Positions 5,702 through 6,704 of a DNA stretch of 6,704 nt are shown here, piece by piece. The notes under the pieces were generated by a model. It did not search any database. It was not told the DNA's origin and saw nothing but the letters and a program-made list of their open reading frames with translations. The position numbers and the translations under genes are program-made. Numbering within the stretch: position 1 is the stretch's first letter; every line of letters begins with the position of its first letter. This DNA is from an uncultured Helicobacteraceae bacterium (GTDB lineage Bacteria; Campylobacterota; Campylobacteria; Campylobacterales; UBA6016): positions 1 to 6,704 of the forward strand of contig CALJKN010000029.1 of the NCBI GenBank assembly GCA_937973585.1. Direction: 5' to 3'.

Positions 5702-6526
5702 ATGAAACTAAGTGATTTTCTAAAACAACAAGGCGACACACCGCAAGGTAAAAGCACATATCAAGCGTTTATTGATAATTTCGATAAAGACTACGACGCT
5801 GAATCTTTTAGAAAAGACGAAAAAGGTTCTATTGCAGCTGCATTTCAATGGGATATTTGCCCTGAAGATTTAGAGTTTTGGGATATAGTAGACAACAAAT
5901 GGCAAGAAGTTACAGACCCCGAAAACGATATGCTTTGGTTACTAGACGGCAAAGAGCCGCCCAAAGAGACCGATGAGGAGCTAAGCAAACAAAAAGAATA
6001 TCCTAGATGGTTTAAATATAAGGGGTTTGGCAAAATTATTATTGAATTTTTAGACCTAACAAGTGGAATAGTTGTAGACGCCGGAACAACTAATGAGGCA
6101 ATAGGCACATTATATACTGGACTCTGGCCTCATACAAATTCTGACGTGTGGCAAGAAGTACCAAACCCCGAACTAACACAAGAAAAACGAACACCGATAG
6201 ACGACAACGAAATCGACAGGCTACTAGATGAAGTCAACAACATAGACGGTAAAAACCATCTTGACACCATACTAGCCGAAAGAGCGGCGAAATACGGAAG
6301 CTTTGCAAGTCAAGCGGCGTTTGCACAATATCTAAAAACTACGCTTCACGAGCATAGAAATTGGGATGAGCTAAGAGATAGCCAAAAAGAAGCCCTAGAA
6401 ATGATAATGCACAAAATATCACGGATACTAAACGGCGACCCAAATTATGATGATAGCTGGAGAGATATTGCCGGATATGCGGAACTTATCGTAAAAGAAC
6501 TAAACGAAACAACAATAAAAGGATAG
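5702..6526 (+). CDS. Phage-type protein with C-terminal DUF6378-like domain
   Basis: The 274-residue product is not assigned a function. Its C-terminal third (about 188-268) matches the DUF6378 pattern known from phage and prophage proteins: ERAAKYGSF, WDELRDSQKEALEMIMHKISRILNGDPN and DSWRDIAGYAELI. The N-terminal two thirds contain two related blocks, KWQEVTDPE (66-74) and VWQEVPNPE (149-157), the second preceded by PRWFKYKGFGKIIIEF (101-116); they look like a repeated module. No signal peptide or membrane segment is seen. The start at 5702 has AGAGG 8 nt upstream. A MazG-like gene begins 3 nt after the stop, a pairing expected in phage nucleotide-metabolism or early regions. DUF6378 alone often forms a shorter protein, so this may be a fusion. 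The domain call was made by eye. Confidence 0.7.
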   Translation: MKLSDFLKQQGDTPQGKSTYQAFIDNFDKDYDAESFRKDEKGSIAAAFQWDICPEDLEFWDIVDNKWQEVTDPENDMLWLLDGKEPPKETDEELSKQKEYPRWFKYKGFGKIIIEFLDLTSGIVVDAGTTNEAIGTLYTGLWPHTNSDVWQEVPNPELTQEKRTPIDDNEIDRLLDEVNNIDGKNHLDTILAERAAKYGSFASQAAFAQYLKTTLHEHRNWDELRDSQKEALEMIMHKISRILNGDPNYDDSWRDIAGYAELIVKELNETTIKG

Positions 6527-6529
6527 ACA

Positions 6530-6704
6530 ATGTTTAACGAACTAGCAAAAGAAATCAACACAGGCGTAAGAGAAAAAGGTTTTTGGGATAGTATGCACAA
6601 CGCAATTTCAAATAAAGAAGTTAACGGCGAAGTAATAGAGCCTAAAAATAAAAAAGCAATAAAAGACGCTTTTATATCACAAAAAATCGGGTTGATTATG
6701 AGCG
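6530..6704 (+). CDS. MazG-like nucleotide pyrophosphohydrolase, N-terminal part (cut by window edge)
   Basis: The frame opens with ATG at 6530, 3 nt after the previous stop, and stays open to the right edge, giving 58 residues. The start NELAKEINTGVREKGFWDS and the later segment AFISQKIGLIMS resemble phage MazG-like all-alpha NTP pyrophosphohydrolases, where the helix 'K..LI.SEl.E' carries the metal-binding acidic residues. The window ends just before those residues, so catalytic competence cannot be judged. These enzymes hydrolyse (d)NTPs to monophosphates and are common in phages. A 20-residue insert rich in Asn, Lys and Glu (about 26-45) lies between the two helices, as in several phage members. 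A weak AAAGGA (6517-6522) precedes the start. Confidence 0.6.
   Translation, partial: MFNELAKEINTGVREKGFWDSMHNAISNKEVNGEVIEPKNKKAIKDAFISQKIGLIMS

Overview
The window is the downstream part of a type I-B CRISPR-Cas locus, joined at its far end to phage-type genes. AT-leaning composition, heavy use of AAA, ATA, TTT, AGA and AGG codons, and tightly packed genes suggest a Campylobacterota (Campylobacter/Sulfurimonas-like) bacterium. That assignment is inferred from composition and gene style only; there is no rRNA or other marker.

Layout, all on the + strand: (1) the 3' end of a probable cas5 (1-296), overlapping by 4 nt a full-length cas3 with fused HD nuclease and helicase (293-2476). (2) A two-gene toxin-antitoxin module with its own promoter and palindromic operator, made of a VapB-like small protein (2525-2815) and a PIN-domain toxin (2808-3218). 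It sits between the interference genes and the adaptation genes. (3) A 126-nt gap with a TATAAT box framed by an interrupted inverted repeat, then the adaptation genes in the order cas4 (3345-3842), cas2 (3847-4128), cas1 (4254-5267). A 125-nt spacer between cas2 and cas1 holds four short GC-rich hairpins in a row. (4) An AT-rich leader ending in one CRISPR repeat with the ATTGAAAC 3' handle (about 5458-5492). (5) No second repeat follows. Instead there is coding-like sequence, a structured 5' leader, a gene with a C-terminal DUF6378-like phage domain (5702-6526), and the start of a MazG-like nucleotide pyrophosphohydrolase gene that runs off the right edge (6530-6704).

How the parts work together: Cas5 (with Cas7, Cas8 and Cas6, presumably just upstream of the window) forms the crRNA-guided Cascade complex, Cas3 degrades the target, and Cas4-Cas1-Cas2 select and integrate spacers at the leader-repeat junction. 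The PIN toxin pair could act as an addiction element that penalises loss of the locus; this is inference.

The most notable point is the array. Only one repeat is visible and phage-like DNA begins directly after it. Either the array has been invaded or truncated at that point, possibly by recombination between a spacer and its matching phage protospacer, or the contig is a chimera created by an assembler across the same identity. Read-level data would decide.
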